Source: Anisus vortex
Taxonomy: Eukaryota; Mollusca; Gastropoda; Planorbidae
Reading direction: 5' to 3'
NCBI GenBank assembly: GCA_949126835.1
Contig: OX421494.1
Location: 21,454,196-21,518,195 of the forward strand
DNA length: 64,000 bases
Shown here: piece by piece, positions 35,174 through 47,069 of the stretch
Numbering within the stretch: the first letter of the stretch is position 1
Layout of the letters: the number at the start of each line of letters is the position of its first letter
Made by a program: the position numbers and the translations under genes
The notes under the pieces: generated by a model
The model's input: the letters and a program-made list of their open reading frames with translations, nothing else
Databases searched by the model: none
Told to the model about the DNA's origin: nothing

Positions 35174-35243
35174 ATTATGTTTGTCGATAGCGCTTTATAA
35201 ATACTATTATTATTATTATTTTATATATATATATATATATATA
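35174..35243 (+). mobile_element. LINE 3' tail (rest of the split CR1/L2-like copy)
   Basis: After the target duplication the LINE continues as ATTATGTTTGTCGATAGCGC, then TTTATAAATAC and an (ATT)n tail. A (TA)n microsatellite follows at 35221-35243. This tail is shared with SINE family 2. Confidence 0.75.
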
Positions 35244-35785
35244 ATGGCTTCTCTCTGTCTCGCAAGACAATGGATGCGTCCTTAGGATTTTAGGATTTTA
35301 ATTAGAGACAGCGCTTGCTGTGACTGAACAGCCCGATCCTCGAATAACAGCCTCTTGAGCATCCCTCGCATTTGAACAGCGAGGGCGGCTGTGTGGATGA
35401 TGCTTTTGCCTTCCTTATCTGTCTTCTGTCAATGTGAATCCTGGCCCTTTTTGCTTCCACGGAGGTTATCCCATTATAGACGGCCTGTCGCCAGATTCCA
35501 AGGTCAGCTGCAGCCTCCTCCTATGAATCTTCGTCTATGTCCATTTCCCTGAGGTCCCGCTTACACAAATCTTTATAGCGTAGAAGAGGCCGGGCTGTGG
35601 CTCGAGATCCTGCGGCCATTTCTCCGTACAGGATATCCTTTGGTATTCTGCCATCATTCATGCGCCTGGAGTGGCCAAGCCAACGCAGTCTGCGCTGTGA
35701 TAGCAATGCATACATGCTTGGTATTTTGGCCTGGCGTAGGATTTCCTGGTTTGATTTGCGTTCTTCCCAGTTGGTCCTACTATAT
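35244..35785 (-). pseudogene. LINE 3' end, polymerase C-terminus with terminal zinc-finger motif
   Basis: Minus-strand frame: LSQRRLRWLGHSRRMNDGRI, PKDILYGEMAAGSRATARPL, RYKDLCKRDLREMDID, then WRQAVYNGIT and CEGCSRGCYSRIGLFSHSKR. This is a classic RTE/L1-like end with Cys-Cys-His-His finger. One stop (near 35521) separates the two parts. Confidence 0.85.
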
Positions 35786-35879
35786 ATATATATATAACAA
35801 TAATATAAGTTTCGATGAAAAAGATTTCAAGTTGGGGAAATAATTCTTCTGATAAAGATCCTTAGCTATCCAGCAAACC

Positions 35880-37482
35880 AACCACCTGACACGTTTCTCT
35901 TTCAGGTCATGGTTGACTTTAACATCAAGCATCTACACCTGTATGTTTATTAGAGTTGTATCAGATTCTGCAATAATAGGAACACTAAGAATACATGCAT
36001 TGAACTGTAGCTTTAAGTTCTTGAAATCATGGAATCTCCATACCAATTATTCAATCAATTGGGCTTTGTACTTTTCAATCATTTCATGGTTTCTTATTTC
36101 TGCAAATGGAAGTGGAGAAAATCTTTTGTTTCACTTACTTCTCTGTAGTAGAACAATGAAAGTCTTGCCTGAAATAATTTTACATGTAAATACATTTTAT
36201 GTGCAAAGACACCATTGCCCCGAAGTTTGGCATTCAGTTCAACTATTTAATAATTTCAATGACAAACATAAAGTCTTTCCTCCATTGATTATTAACGATG
36301 TTAGTATTAAAGTCACATTTTTGAACATCTTTTAATTTCTTATCTGAGGTCACACACTCGCCTCGCGTCCTTGTCGAGAATCAGCTATCGAACACTGGTG
36401 TGGTAAAGGACATCGCAATGTTCAGTTTATAAATCGTCAAATAATGCCTTGAACTGTCTGTCTGACAATTACATTTGGATCAATATCATTCTTGATATTA
36501 TTGAAAACTGTTTTACGCATACTATATTGATTGACGATACGTGAAATAGAAATAATGTGCGGTCAGGATATTATGCTTTAATCCTGACCCTTCCCTTATC
36601 TACTGTAGTTGACGTACATTTTTATTCCAGTCAAAGCACGATCCCGTAAGTTGTTCCAAACCAAGCCAGTTCTCTTAATTCAGTTATTAACATCAATTAA
36701 TATAATATAATGCCCCGCGGCTTGCGTCTTTGAGTGACTCAACACTCAGTAACTCGTCAGTGAGTTTGAAAAAAAAATGTTTATTTCACGAATAAATATC
36801 AACAATTGGATCAGTGCCAAGTACATCGGTACTCTCATCCAATGCGAGAAACAACCACACAAATATTTACTTGCAAACTTAAAGTGTATGCATTAAATTG
36901 TCACGTATCTTGTGATCAAGTCTGACCGCAGTTTTCACAGTTGTCAAATGAATTTTCATTTCTGCATCAAGCAAAAATTCCTTTAAGAACTCGCCTTCAC
37001 AAAAATGGCTCGTTCTTTTTTATAATTCTGTGTGACAGCTCAAGAACTAGCTTCTGTTGCAGCATCTTGAATTAAAGACTGTTAGTGAAAACAGTTTGCG
37101 GTTTCAACAAATTTTTCGCCAGTTCAATTACCTTTCGCTCTCTTCGTTTGTTAAATTGTAGACATCTAGCCGAGATCGGAATGTTTCGTTTGGTAATGTC
37201 TTTAATAAAATGTCTGTTTTTCTTGAATGGTTCTTATTAAATTTTTTTTTCATGTCGATAAATAATTCTTTATCTCATTAGGAAAGTAAAAAACAGTTTA
37301 CAAAAAAAGAGCAATAGAAAGAAATTGTATTTTAAAAATGTTTAACAATTCATAACGGTACCTGAAAAAGTGTAAACTTTAACAAATGAACTTGAAAACG
37401 GAGTACTGGTAATTTTTGTTATTTCCAAATGGCCGCATAATATCTGTTGCTGGGCCGCATGCGGTCGTAGTTTGCCCACCCC
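35880..37482 (-). pseudogene. Decayed hAT element with GTF2IRD2/FAM200-like transposase
   Basis: Minus-strand peptide pieces EIRNHEMIEKYKAQLIE, RFHDFKNLKLQFNACILSVP, DTTLINIQV and DVKVNHDLKEKR align by eye with the C-terminal part of hAT-derived proteins of the GTF2IRD2/FAM200/ZBED type, broken by two stops. The right terminus GTTTGCCCACCCCTG (ends near 37482) is a typical hAT end (CAGGGGTGGGCAAAC). The left terminus was not found. Confidence 0.6.
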
Positions 37483-37713
37483 TGGTCAGAGGTAATTAGC
37501 TCATCAATTTCTAACTCTTCAGTTAATTTCATAGTTGTCTGTGCTTTATGTACTTTTTTTTATTCTTCTTAATAAATTCAATATTAACACTAAGCTTTAT
37601 ATAAACCTTAGTCTATAATTAATTATACAAGCAGGAGAAAAAATACTTTATGAGCTGCTTACAGACTAGAAAGTAACATACAATAACGCAGAATAAAGTA
37701 TTGATTACAATTG

Positions 37714-37719
37714 TTTATT
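37714..37719 (-). promoter_or_regulatory. Candidate polyadenylation signal for the bZIP gene
   Basis: AATAAA on the minus strand, about 45 bases past the stop codon at 37764. Confidence 0.5.
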
Positions 37720-37763
37720 GTTGTATTTTAACTTTTCTCTTTACATTTTTTCAACCATGATAT

Positions 37764-37904
37764 TTATACATCATAGACTCTAGACTTCTCTTTACATTCT
37801 GGCATGTGTCGGAGAAAACTTTCCTTCAAGTTCTGGCATTTTTTCTTCAAAATTCTGATCTCTTCCAATAGAGTAGTTTTCTGGGCAAGCAGTTCTTTGT
37901 TTGT
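37764..37904 (-). CDS. bZIP transcription factor, exon 3 (leucine zipper, C-terminus)
   Basis: Acceptor CCCCAG on the minus strand, phase 0. It encodes TNKELLAQKTTLLEEIRILK, KKCQNLKESFLRHMPECKEK, SRVYDV and stop. With Leu198 from exon 2, leucines fall at 198, 205, 212, 219 and 226 of the model: an unbroken five-heptad zipper. The end 'NLKESFLRHMPE' resembles the C-terminal zipper of C/EBP proteins. The zipper mediates dimerisation, so the factor would act as a homo- or heterodimer on DNA in the nucleus. Confidence 0.85.
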   Translation of the reverse strand, partial: TNKELLAQKTTLLEEIRILKKKCQNLKESFLRHMPECKEKSRVYDV

Positions 37905-37909
37905 CTGGG

Positions 37910-39500
37910 GATAATGGTTACACGAATGATGTTAGTGATAGACTAGTCACAAAAGACTTCCATAAGAAACAGTGGTCTTAGCTAAGGTAGGGTAAGTGGT
38001 GGGGATGTGGTTGCATGTAGCCTATTCCTTGATACATTTTTTTTTGCAAGTCTATTTAGTGAGAATTATATGTAAGCTCGCGCCAGAACACACCGTACAA
38101 ACTCAGGAAGGTGAGAAGGGTAACGTTTATTTATGCATGAATATAACCGAAAACCAAAAACCCAACCAGTCAACTAGTGAAGACTGGAAAATAGAAAATA
38201 ATAAAACACATGAATAGATTTAAATAAAAAATATGAACTAATATGAAATTAAAGGCTAAATAAGACCTAATATAACATACCGGTAATAATAATAATACTG
38301 CATTTTAACTAGAGACATGAAGCAGTAATAAGAATAGTTACATAATAATTTTACATTAGAACAATAGTACTGGATATTTAAAAGAGTGTCAATATGAGAA
38401 AGAGAGTGTCTATGTCTAACCACACTTTAATCATGCATAAACCAACCAATGTAACAAATACATAACAAGGTATGACTCAGAATCTGGGAGACCATGATTA
38501 CTGAGACAAAACCAACCCATTGATTTATACAAAAGTGTTATCCAAGGCAGTACCAGCAACTTTCAGATATTGTATTAATATAATATTAATATTCATTTGC
38601 TTAGCCCCATCCATAAACATACTACTCTAGTTGACATAGTCAAACAACATGCTCATAATGTGCTACTCTTATCCCACAACAATACTTCATTATTAATATT
38701 AAATAAAAAGCAATATAAATCTCATATTAATAATTAAGGTACCAATAGTCTACACATAGGCCTAATATGCTACAATAGCCTATACATGTAATATGAAAAA
38801 GGGAATGGTTTAAATTTAACCAATACAATAATTCTGACTTCCTTATGAAGTCATAAAACAAAATGAAAAGTATACGTGAAGCATGGCGACCTAGGTCTAG
38901 TTAAATTTGGCGCGCCACTGCTGGGTTGAAGGGACACTAAATACAAACGTGATGTCAACTTATGAATACCATACCCACAGTGGCAGTAAAAAGAAAAAGA
39001 TAGATAACATGCATACATACATAAAAGTACCTTAGAGTTTAAAATAAAATATTTACCTAGTGCAAGCTATGCTTTATAATGAAACACTGTTGTATCGACA
39101 TTTCATTCGCACTGAAATCAGACAACTGGACAACGCATTCGGAAAACGGGGAGTTCACTCTAAACATAAAAAAGGGGGGGCCAGCAAAACAAAAACATAC
39201 ATTCGCACTGACGAAACAAACTTAAAAAGGGGACTGGCCTACATATATAACATTTCTATAATGGGGTGGCAGGGGGGCTTTCTACAGGCGGTACGAGGAC
39301 CCCTGTGGGTAAGTGCTTTACCCTTTAAAAATTTAATAGGCCACTTATTTTTTTGCCTTTGTAGATATTTGTTATATCATAGTTTCTCAAATGCAACTCA
39401 ATAACTGCGACATTTGGGGCACGGCAGAACACACTGCGTGGTAGAATATTATACAAAATTGACACCCTTTTGGGACAGGTGATTAACAAAACCGGTTTTA
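37910..39500. other. Intron 2 of the bZIP gene, 5' part
   Basis: Between zipper and basic exons, 37905-40263. No additional exon is visible. The open frames at 37996 and 39060 have no recognised motifs. Confidence 0.5.
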
Positions 39501-39516
39501 GCTCTGTAGCCTATAG

Positions 39517-39726
39517 CATGGATGTGCAACCTACGGTACGCTTGCTGCCAGACTTGGCACGGCGAGAGATTTTCAATGGCACGCGTAAGAGGCCTTAAAA
39601 GTCAATTCAAGTCTCTTTTACGAGAGATTTAGTGCTACAGCTAAGATGGATTTTAGGCTGTTGGCACGTTGAATGAATTAGACATCATACTTTGGCAAAA
39701 TGTTATCAAAAGGTTGCCGACCCCTG
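39517..39726. mobile_element. hAT-type MITE (CAGGGGTCGGCAACCT ends)
   Basis: Left CATGGATGTGCAACCTACGG and right AGGTTGCCGACCCCTG are inverted. Flanks GCCTATAG and TCCTATAG form an 8-base duplication with one change. A fragment of the family is recognisable at 53970-54060 (GGGGTCGGCAGCCTTTT). Confidence 0.8.
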
Positions 39727-40263
39727 TCCTATAGTATGCAATTGATATACTTAATGAGCAAACGAAAAATTGTATTTAAGATTTTTGTTATTTACTTTAA
39801 ACGAATACATTTGTTGTTATGTCCTTATTGAATAGTACCTGAGTTTGTGCCCAGGACAATAAGGAGAGTTCGTGTAATACTGAAATATAAATAATAATAA
39901 CCAAAGTCTACCCTAGCACGAACGAGAATTATCAACAACATTTACACGACTGAGACCACAAGGGTATTGTGGCCGTAACAGTATAACATATAGTCTAAAT
40001 GTTGGCAAAAAAACAACAACTGCAGAGCATCGAACCGAGGTCATTCGCGTGACAGCCGGGAAGTCTAAACAAATTTTCTACGGAGGACAAGTGAACAAAA
40101 TAAATAGCAAAAGTAAAATATAAGGCAATGAGTTTCCGTGTCTTTAAATTAACCAATGGGAATCGAAAAGGACTCATACATTCTAGTATATAACCTTTAT
40201 GAATATATAGATTTTATTTTATCAATAAAAATAAGTTAATAATAAAATTTTACTACGTCTTAC

Positions 40264-40371
40264 ATTCTGTAGCCTTTTTCTAAACTCTTTTGCCTTTTCA
40301 CGAGACTGCTTGGCGTACATTTTGTTTTTCTCTCTGGTTTCATTTCGTTTGCAAACTGCCTCGTACGAGAT
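40264..40371 (-). CDS. bZIP transcription factor, exon 2 (DNA-binding basic region)
   Basis: This 108-nt phase 0-0 exon has a CATATGTGGCAG acceptor and an AT|GTAAGA donor on the minus strand. It encodes CKRNETREKNKMYAKQSREK and AKEFRKRLQN. Asn180 and Arg188 have the invariant N-x7-R spacing, and nine residues separate Arg188 from the first zipper leucine (198), exactly as in bZIP proteins. 'SREKAK' resembles the C/EBP signature SRDKAK. A tyrosine replaces the usual alanine at 183, which is unusual and could alter base contacts. Confidence 0.88.
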
Positions 40372-40671
40372 CTGCCACATATGGAAATAAAGTTAAGAAC
40401 AATGAGAACTAAATAGTGATACAATAAATATAATAATTAGTCTAGTGAAAAATATTTTAATAAAACATCTAATCATTCTACTTCATTGAGCAAACAATGG
40501 ATTTTTTTTTTAAATCTGAGTGGATCTAAGCTTGTACCAATCAAAATAAGACAGAGTATACGTTGTAAATAGCTGGCCTTAGAAATATATAGAAATCCAT
40601 CGCCAATAAATAGTTTACATTTTGCACACATCACTCTTTACCTTCTTAGTCCTTTGTATGGATTCCTTATG

Positions 40672-40962
40672 TTGCGGGAAAAGTAAAGTAAATTAACCCC
40701 GTCATACCAATTTGATCTGTAGGGCTGTAGGGCATGTAAAGCTGCGTTAACGAGTTTCCGTGGCAACGGCATACTACTGAATTGTGTGACCAGCACAATG
40801 GACAGCCCCCCTTTATGAGTCCACATCTAATGTCAGGTACATTCCAGAGCTAGGTACCTGCTACTCAGGAACACCCTCCAGACCCGGGGACAAAGCCTCA
40901 CTTTCAACAGAGTTTAAATCCGGGACATTCGGTAAGCTAACCGCTAAGCCACCGTGTCACTA
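40672..40962 (-). mobile_element. SINE family 1
   Basis: Minus orientation. Body words GTAAAGCTGCGTTAACG, GGCAACGGCATACTA, TGTCAGGTAC and ACACCCTCCAGACCCGGGG match the other copies, with the A-box end GGTGGCTTAGCGGTTAGC (reverse) at 40940-40957. Confidence 0.78.
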
Positions 40963-41785
40963 ATTCAGAATAGGGCTTATGTATGTTAAGAGTTAATTCA
41001 GATTGACAGTAGAACCTATATTAACAATTACTGTCGATATTTCTTAGTGTATCATGAAGTATGCGGTACTGTTTTTATTATTAGGCTTAAAGTAAATAAG
41101 ACGTCCATCCAATGAAATTGCTTTAAAAAAATTAAAGTTCAAATCAGCTATCTAACTATCATCGTTACATTAACTCTTTATGTCCGAACTAACATAGTTT
41201 TAGCTGCAGCAAAACCTTGCCAGAATCTTTGCTCTTCTTCTTTCTCTTTATGGATATAATCTGCTCTCTTAAATTCGTTTCTAGTATTTTCTAAAGGGCT
41301 TCTACACATTTCCAAATTTAAAGATATTTCTGTTCTTTTTGCATTATTGGGTTTTTTTTTTAAATTTTTTTTTAAAGTGTTGTGGTTTTTTTTAATCGTT
41401 ATAGACATAAAAAAAAAGAATTCTTGTTTTTTATTTTTAAGTTTTATGTTGAGATCATTATGTGCATGTTTAATTATAACTTTATGTTAGACCCTAGATG
41501 GACAAATGGAATTTTTTTTACTAAGTTTTTAGTTTTCAAAAATACACAAGTGTCCGAGCTTAGACCTTATCATACAAAATGATTCAAAACGGATATATAA
41601 TCAGCTAAATGGCATACAATAAAATAAGCAGCAACAAACATTGTTCATAAACATTATTTGATTGATCAATTAACTGTACTTTTAGTACTGCAATGTATGA
41701 CAAGCTTGACATAACAATGGCTTACAGATCACTAAAGATCGACAGGAATTTGGAGACACCAAAAGCATTCAAAACTATTTAAATC

Positions 41786-42005
41786 AGAGGCGTGCGACAG
41801 GCGGCCAGCGGGCCTCCACAATATGGCCAAAAACTAAGCCCTTTGGTCTACCGATACCTGGCCCAGAAAGCTTCAAATGGCAGTTGTTGTTTTTTTTTTA
41901 CAATTTATTTTAATAATAATATCCATGCATTTTTGAATGTGTGACCTAATTTGTCGAATCGAAATTCTTATGCGGCCCTATTCCGAGAAACGTTGCACAC
42001 CTCTG
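41786..42005. mobile_element. hAT-like MITE next to the minisatellite
   Basis: The left end CAGAGGCGTGCGACAGGCGG and the right end CGTTGCACACCTCTG are inverted, with a few mismatches, around about 200 bases. A clear target duplication was not found. Its right end lies about 40 bases from the start of the array. Confidence 0.6.
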
Positions 42006-42045
42006 AATAAATGCGACAAAACAAAAATTACAGTTGGCTCCGGCT

Positions 42046-45000
42046 CTGTGTACTCCACTCCACTCCACTGTGTACTCCACTCCACTCCACTGTGTACTCC
42101 ACTCCACTCCACTGTGTACTTCACTCCACTCCACTGTGTACTCCACTCCACTCCACTGTGTACTCCACTCCACTCCACTGTGTACTCCACTCCACTCCAC
42201 TGTGTACTCCACTCCACTCCACTGTGTACTCCACTCCACTCCACTGTGTACTCCACTCCACTCCACTGTGTACTCCACTCCACTCCACTGTGTACTCCAC
42301 TCCACTCCACTGTGTACTCCACTCCACTCCACTGTGTACTCCACTCCACTCCACTGTGTACTCCACTCCACTCCACTTTTTACTTCACTCCACTCCACTG
42401 TGTACTCCACTCCACTCCACTGTGTACTCCACTCCACTCCACTGTGTACCCCACTCCACTCCACTGTGCACTCCATTCCACTCCACTGTGTACTCCACTC
42501 CACTCCACTCCACTGTGTACTCCACTCCACTCCACTCCAATGTGTACTCCACTCCACTCCACTGTGTACTCCACTCCACTCCACTGTGTACTCCACTCCA
42601 CTCCACTCCACTGTGTACTCCACTCCACTCCACTCCACTGTGTACTCCACTCCACTCCACTCCACTGTGTACTCCACTCCACTCCACTGTGTACTCCACT
42701 CCACTCCACTCCACTGTGTACTCCACTCCACTCCACTCCACTGTGTACTCCACTCCACTCCACTGTGTACTCCACTCCACTCCACTGTGTACTCCACTCC
42801 ACTCCACTCCACTGTGTACTCCACTCCACTCCACTCCACTGTGTACTCCACTCCACTCCACTCCACTGTGTACTCCACTCCACTCCACTGTGTACTCCAC
42901 TCCACTCCACTCCACTGTGTACTCCACTCCACTCCACTCCACTGTGTACTCCACTCCACTCCACTGTGTACTCCACTCCACTCCACTGTGTACTCCACTC
43001 CACTCCACTCCACTGTGTACTCCACTCCACTCCACTCCACTGTGTACTCCACTCCACTCCACTGTGTACTCCACTCCACTCCACTGTGTACTCCACTCCA
43101 CTCCACTCCACTGTGTACTCCACTCCACTCCACTGTGTACTCCACTCCACTCCACTCCACTGTGTACTCCACTCCACTCCACTGTGTACTCCACTCCACT
43201 CCACTGTGTACTCCACTCCACTCCACTGTGTACTCCACTCCACTCCACTCCACTGTGTACTCCACTCCACTCCACTTCACTGTGTACTCCACTCCACTCC
43301 ACTCCACTGTGTACTCCACTCCACTCCACTGTGTACTCCACTCCACTCCACTCCACTGTGTACTCCACTCCACTCCACTGTGTACTCCACTCCACTCCAC
43401 TGTGTACTCCACTCCACTCCACTGTGTACTCCACTCCACTCCACTGTGTACTCCACTCCACTCCACTGTGTACTCCACTCCACTCCACTCCACTGTGTAC
43501 TCCACTCCACTACACTCCACTGTGTACTCCACTCCACTCCACTGTGTACTCCACTCCACTCCACTGTGTACTCCACTCCACTCCACTGTGTACTCCACTC
43601 CACTCCACTGTGTACTCCACTCCACTCCACTGTGTACTCCACTCCACTCCACTACACTGTGTACTCCACTCCACTCCACTCCACTGTGTACTCCACTCCA
43701 CTCCACTCCACTGTGTACTCCACTCCACTCCACTGTGTACTCCACTCCACTCCACTGTGTACTCCACTCCACTCCACTCCACTGTGTACTCCACTCCACT
43801 CCACTGTGTACTCCACTCCACTCCACTCCACTGTGTACTCCACTCCACTCCACTCCACTCCACTGTGTACTCCACTCCACTCCACTGTGTACTCCACTCC
43901 ACTCCACTCCACTGTGTACTCCACTCCACTCCACTCCACTGTGTACTCCACTCCACTGTGTACTCCACTCCACTCCACTCCACTCCACTGTGTACTCCAC
44001 TCCACTCCACTGTGTACTCCACTCCACTCCACTGTGTACTCCACTCCACTCCACTGTGTACTCCACTCCACTCCACTGTGTACTCCACTCCACTCCACTG
44101 TGTACTCCACTCCACTCCACTGTGTACTCCACTCCACTCCACTGTGTACTCCACTCCACTCCACTCCACTGTGTACTCCACTCCACTCCACTCCACTGTG
44201 TACTCCACTCCACTCCACTGTGTACTCCACTCCACTCCACTCCACTGTGTACTCCACTCCACTCCACTGTGTACTCCACTCCACTCCACTGTGTACTCCA
44301 CTCCACTCCACTACACTGTGTACTCCACTCCACTCCACTCCACTGTGTACTCCACTCCACTCCACTCCACTGTGTACTCCACTCCACTCCACTGTGTACT
44401 CCACTCCACTGTGTACTCCACTCCACTCCACTCCACTGTGTACTCCACTCCACTCCACTCCACTGTGTACTCCACTCCACTGTGTACTCCACTCCACTCC
44501 ACTGTGTACTCCACTCCACTGTGTACTCCACTCCACTCCACTGTGTACTCCACTCCACTCCACTCCACTGTGTACTCCACTCCACTCCACTCCACTGTGT
44601 ACTCCACTCCACTCCACTGTGTACTCCACTCCACTCCACTGTGTACTCCACTCCACTCCACTGTGTACTCCACTCCATTCCACTCCACTGTGTACTCCAC
44701 TCCACTCCACTGTGTACTCCACTCCACTCCACTGTGTACTCCACTCCACTCCACTGTGTACTCCACTCCACTCCACTGTGTACTCCACTCCACTCCACTC
44801 CACTGTGTACTCCACTCCACTCCACTCCACTGTGTACTCCACTCCACTCCACTGTGTACTCCACTCCACTCCACTGTGTACTCCACTCCACTCCACTGTG
44901 TACTCCACTCCACTCCACTGTGTACTCCACTCCACTCCACTACACTGTGTACTCCACTCCACTCCACTCCACTGTGTACTCCACTCCACTCCACTGTGTA

Positions 45001-46533
45001 CTCCACTCCACTCCACTGTGTACTCCACTCCACTCCACTCCACTGTGTACTCCACTCCACTCCACTCCACTCCACTCCACTGTGTACTCCACTCCACTCC
45101 ACTCCACTGTGTACTCCACTCCACTCCACTCCACTGTGTACTCCACTCCACTCCACTGTGTACTCCACTCCACTCCACTCCACTGTGTACTCCACTCCAC
45201 TCCACTCCACTGTGTACTCCACTCCACTCCACTGTGTACTCCACTCCACTCCACTCCACTGTGTACTCCACTCCACTCCACTCCACTCCACTGTGTACTC
45301 CACTCCACTCCACTGTGTACTCCACTCCACTCCACTGTGTACTCCACTCCACTCCACTGTGTACTCCACTCCACTCCACTGTGTACTCCACTCCACTCCA
45401 CTGTGTACTCCACTCCACTCCACTGTGTACTCCACTCCACTCCACTGTGTACTCCACTCCACTCCACTGTGTACTCCACTCCACTCCACTGTGTACTCCA
45501 CTCCACTCCACTCCACTGTGTACTCCACTCCACTCCACTGTGTACTCCACTCCACTCCACTCCACTGTGTACTCCACTCCACTCCACTGTGTACTCCACT
45601 CCACTCCACTGTGTACTCCACTCCACTCCACTGTGTACTCCACTCCACTCCACTGTGTACTCCACTCCACTCCACTGTGTACTCCACTCCACTCCACTGT
45701 GTACTCCACTCCACTCCACTACACTGTGTACTCCACTCCACTCCACTCCACTGTGTACTCCACTCCACTCCACTCCACTGTGTACTCCACTCCACTCCAC
45801 TGTGTACTCCACTCCACTCCACTGTGTACTCCACTCCACTCCACTCCACTGTGTACTCCACTCCACTCCACTGTGTACTCCACTCCACTCCACTCCACTG
45901 TGTACTCCACTCCACTCCACTGTGTACTCCACTCCACTCCACTGTGTACTCCACTCCACTCCACTCCACTGTGTACTCCACTCCACTCCACTCCACTGTG
46001 TACTCCACTCCACTCCACTGTGTACTCCACTCCACTCCACTCCACTGTGTACTCCACTCCACTCCACTCCACTCCACTGTGTACTCCACTCCACTCCACT
46101 GTGTACTCCACTCCACTCCACTGTGTACTCCACTCCACTCCACTGTGTACTCCACTCCACTCCACTGTGTACTCCACTCCACTCCACTGTGTACTCCACT
46201 CCACTCCACTGTGTACTCCACTCCACTCCACTGTGTACTCCACTCCACTCCACTGTGTACTCCACTCCACTCCACTGTGTACTCCACTCCACTCCACTGT
46301 GTACTCCACTCCACTCCACTGTGTACTCCACTCCACTCCACTGTGTACTCCACTCCACTCCACTGTGTACTCCACTCCACTCCACTGTGTACTCCACTCC
46401 ACTCCACTGTGTACTCCACTCCACTCCACTCCACTGTGTACTCCACTCCACTCCACTCCACTGTGTACTCCACTCCACTCCACTGTGTACTCCACTCCAC
46501 TGTGTACTCCACTCCACTCCACTGTGTACTCCA
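42046..46533. repeat. 4.5-kb minisatellite, (CCACT)n + GTGTA units
   Basis: Units are GTGTACT followed by two, three or more CCACT blocks, giving 17-, 22- and 27-base periods (22 and 27 are commonest; rarer ones longer). Roughly 190 units with very few point variants (occasional CTACACT, TTCACT, CATTCC). No unit contains a stop in any plus frame, so all three plus and three minus frames run open for hundreds of codons; none of these is a gene. The minus strand is G-rich (GGAGT)n. It abuts the coding end of bZIP exon 1. Confidence 0.97.
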
Positions 46534-46534
46534 C

Positions 46535-47026
46535 TCGAAGCTCTTCCTCTCCCATGTTGATTCTTTTTAGTTGAATTTTGCAGCGAATCTCTTCTTTGAT
46601 GGCTCCGCTGTAAATTTCTTTCAGAGACACGCTCGGCGCTACATCCGACCCTTCGTGGCCGAAGAAATCCGACGTGAAAGATCTCAATACAACATTGAAC
46701 GGATTTTCAGGGATCGTCAAGGATGGTGAAGAAACTGCCGCACCTGAACCGGAAGATGTTGTAACTTCTGCTGATGCCTCCCTTGAGCACTGGTAATCGT
46801 GCAGCTCTTCGGCCCTGTCTGGTATGACGTGAAAAATGCCGTCAACCACGCCATTGCCAAGGTCATCCTCGAGAACGTCCAGATCACATTCGGTTATTTT
46901 CTCTAAAGCTCCTACATCGATGATGCAATCGTCAAAGGAAGTGGTGAGGTCGCCTGACAACATCAGCAACAAGTTGCAATCACGACAGGTCAACAGAAGC
47001 AGTGCAACATATTGAGTTGGCAGCAT
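46535..47026 (-). CDS. bZIP transcription factor, exon 1 (acidic N-terminus)
   Basis: The exon opens after a TAATGACAG acceptor at 47066 (minus strand). An in-frame TGA lies between it and the ATG at 47026, which fixes the start. It encodes MLPTQYVALLLLTCRDCNLL, then SGDLTTSFDDCIIDVGALEK, ITECDLDVLEDDLGN, a Ser/Glu-rich middle and KIQLKRINMGEEELR. The acidic/hydrophobic DDCIIDV...DLDVLEDDL run looks like a transactivation region. Reading phase 0 at CGA|GTGGAG it joins exactly to exon 2, for a 246-residue protein. That donor is weak (GTGGAG), and if unused the frame runs on into the minisatellite to 45719 (435 codons). Confidence 0.75.
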
Positions 47027-47065
47027 TGGGGAAGCACGGGGGAGCCTTCACGTTTTACTCTGGTC
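47027..47065 (-). other. 5' UTR part of bZIP exon 1
   Basis: 39 bases between the proposed acceptor (AG at 47067-47066) and the ATG, with an in-frame TGA. A further upstream non-coding exon is implied but was not identified. Confidence 0.5.
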
Positions 47066-47069
47066 CTGT

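Larger units (their letters stand above)
40372..46534 (-). other. Intron 1 of the bZIP gene, array-filled
   Basis: About 6.2 kb between the proposed exon 1 donor and exon 2 acceptor. It holds a SINE (40672-40962), a hAT-like MITE (41786-42005) and the 4.5-kb minisatellite, which accounts for most of the length. A Lys-rich antisense frame at 41178-41408 was judged not to be an exon. Confidence 0.6.

Noticed and set aside
35913..36335. 140-codon plus-strand frame
   Set aside because: The opposite strand encodes recognisable hAT transposase pieces; the plus frame is its shadow.
41178..41408. Lys/Glu-rich minus-strand frame as a possible extra bZIP exon
   Set aside because: No pyrimidine-rich acceptor. 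The only reasonable donor (CAAG|GTTTTG) is in phase 1 and would not join exon 2 (phase 0).
41937..46574. Open frames of up to 1545 codons in all six frames
   Set aside because: They are the stop-free minisatellite read in each frame. Only the minus-strand N-terminal 164 codons from 47026 lie outside the array and are real coding sequence.
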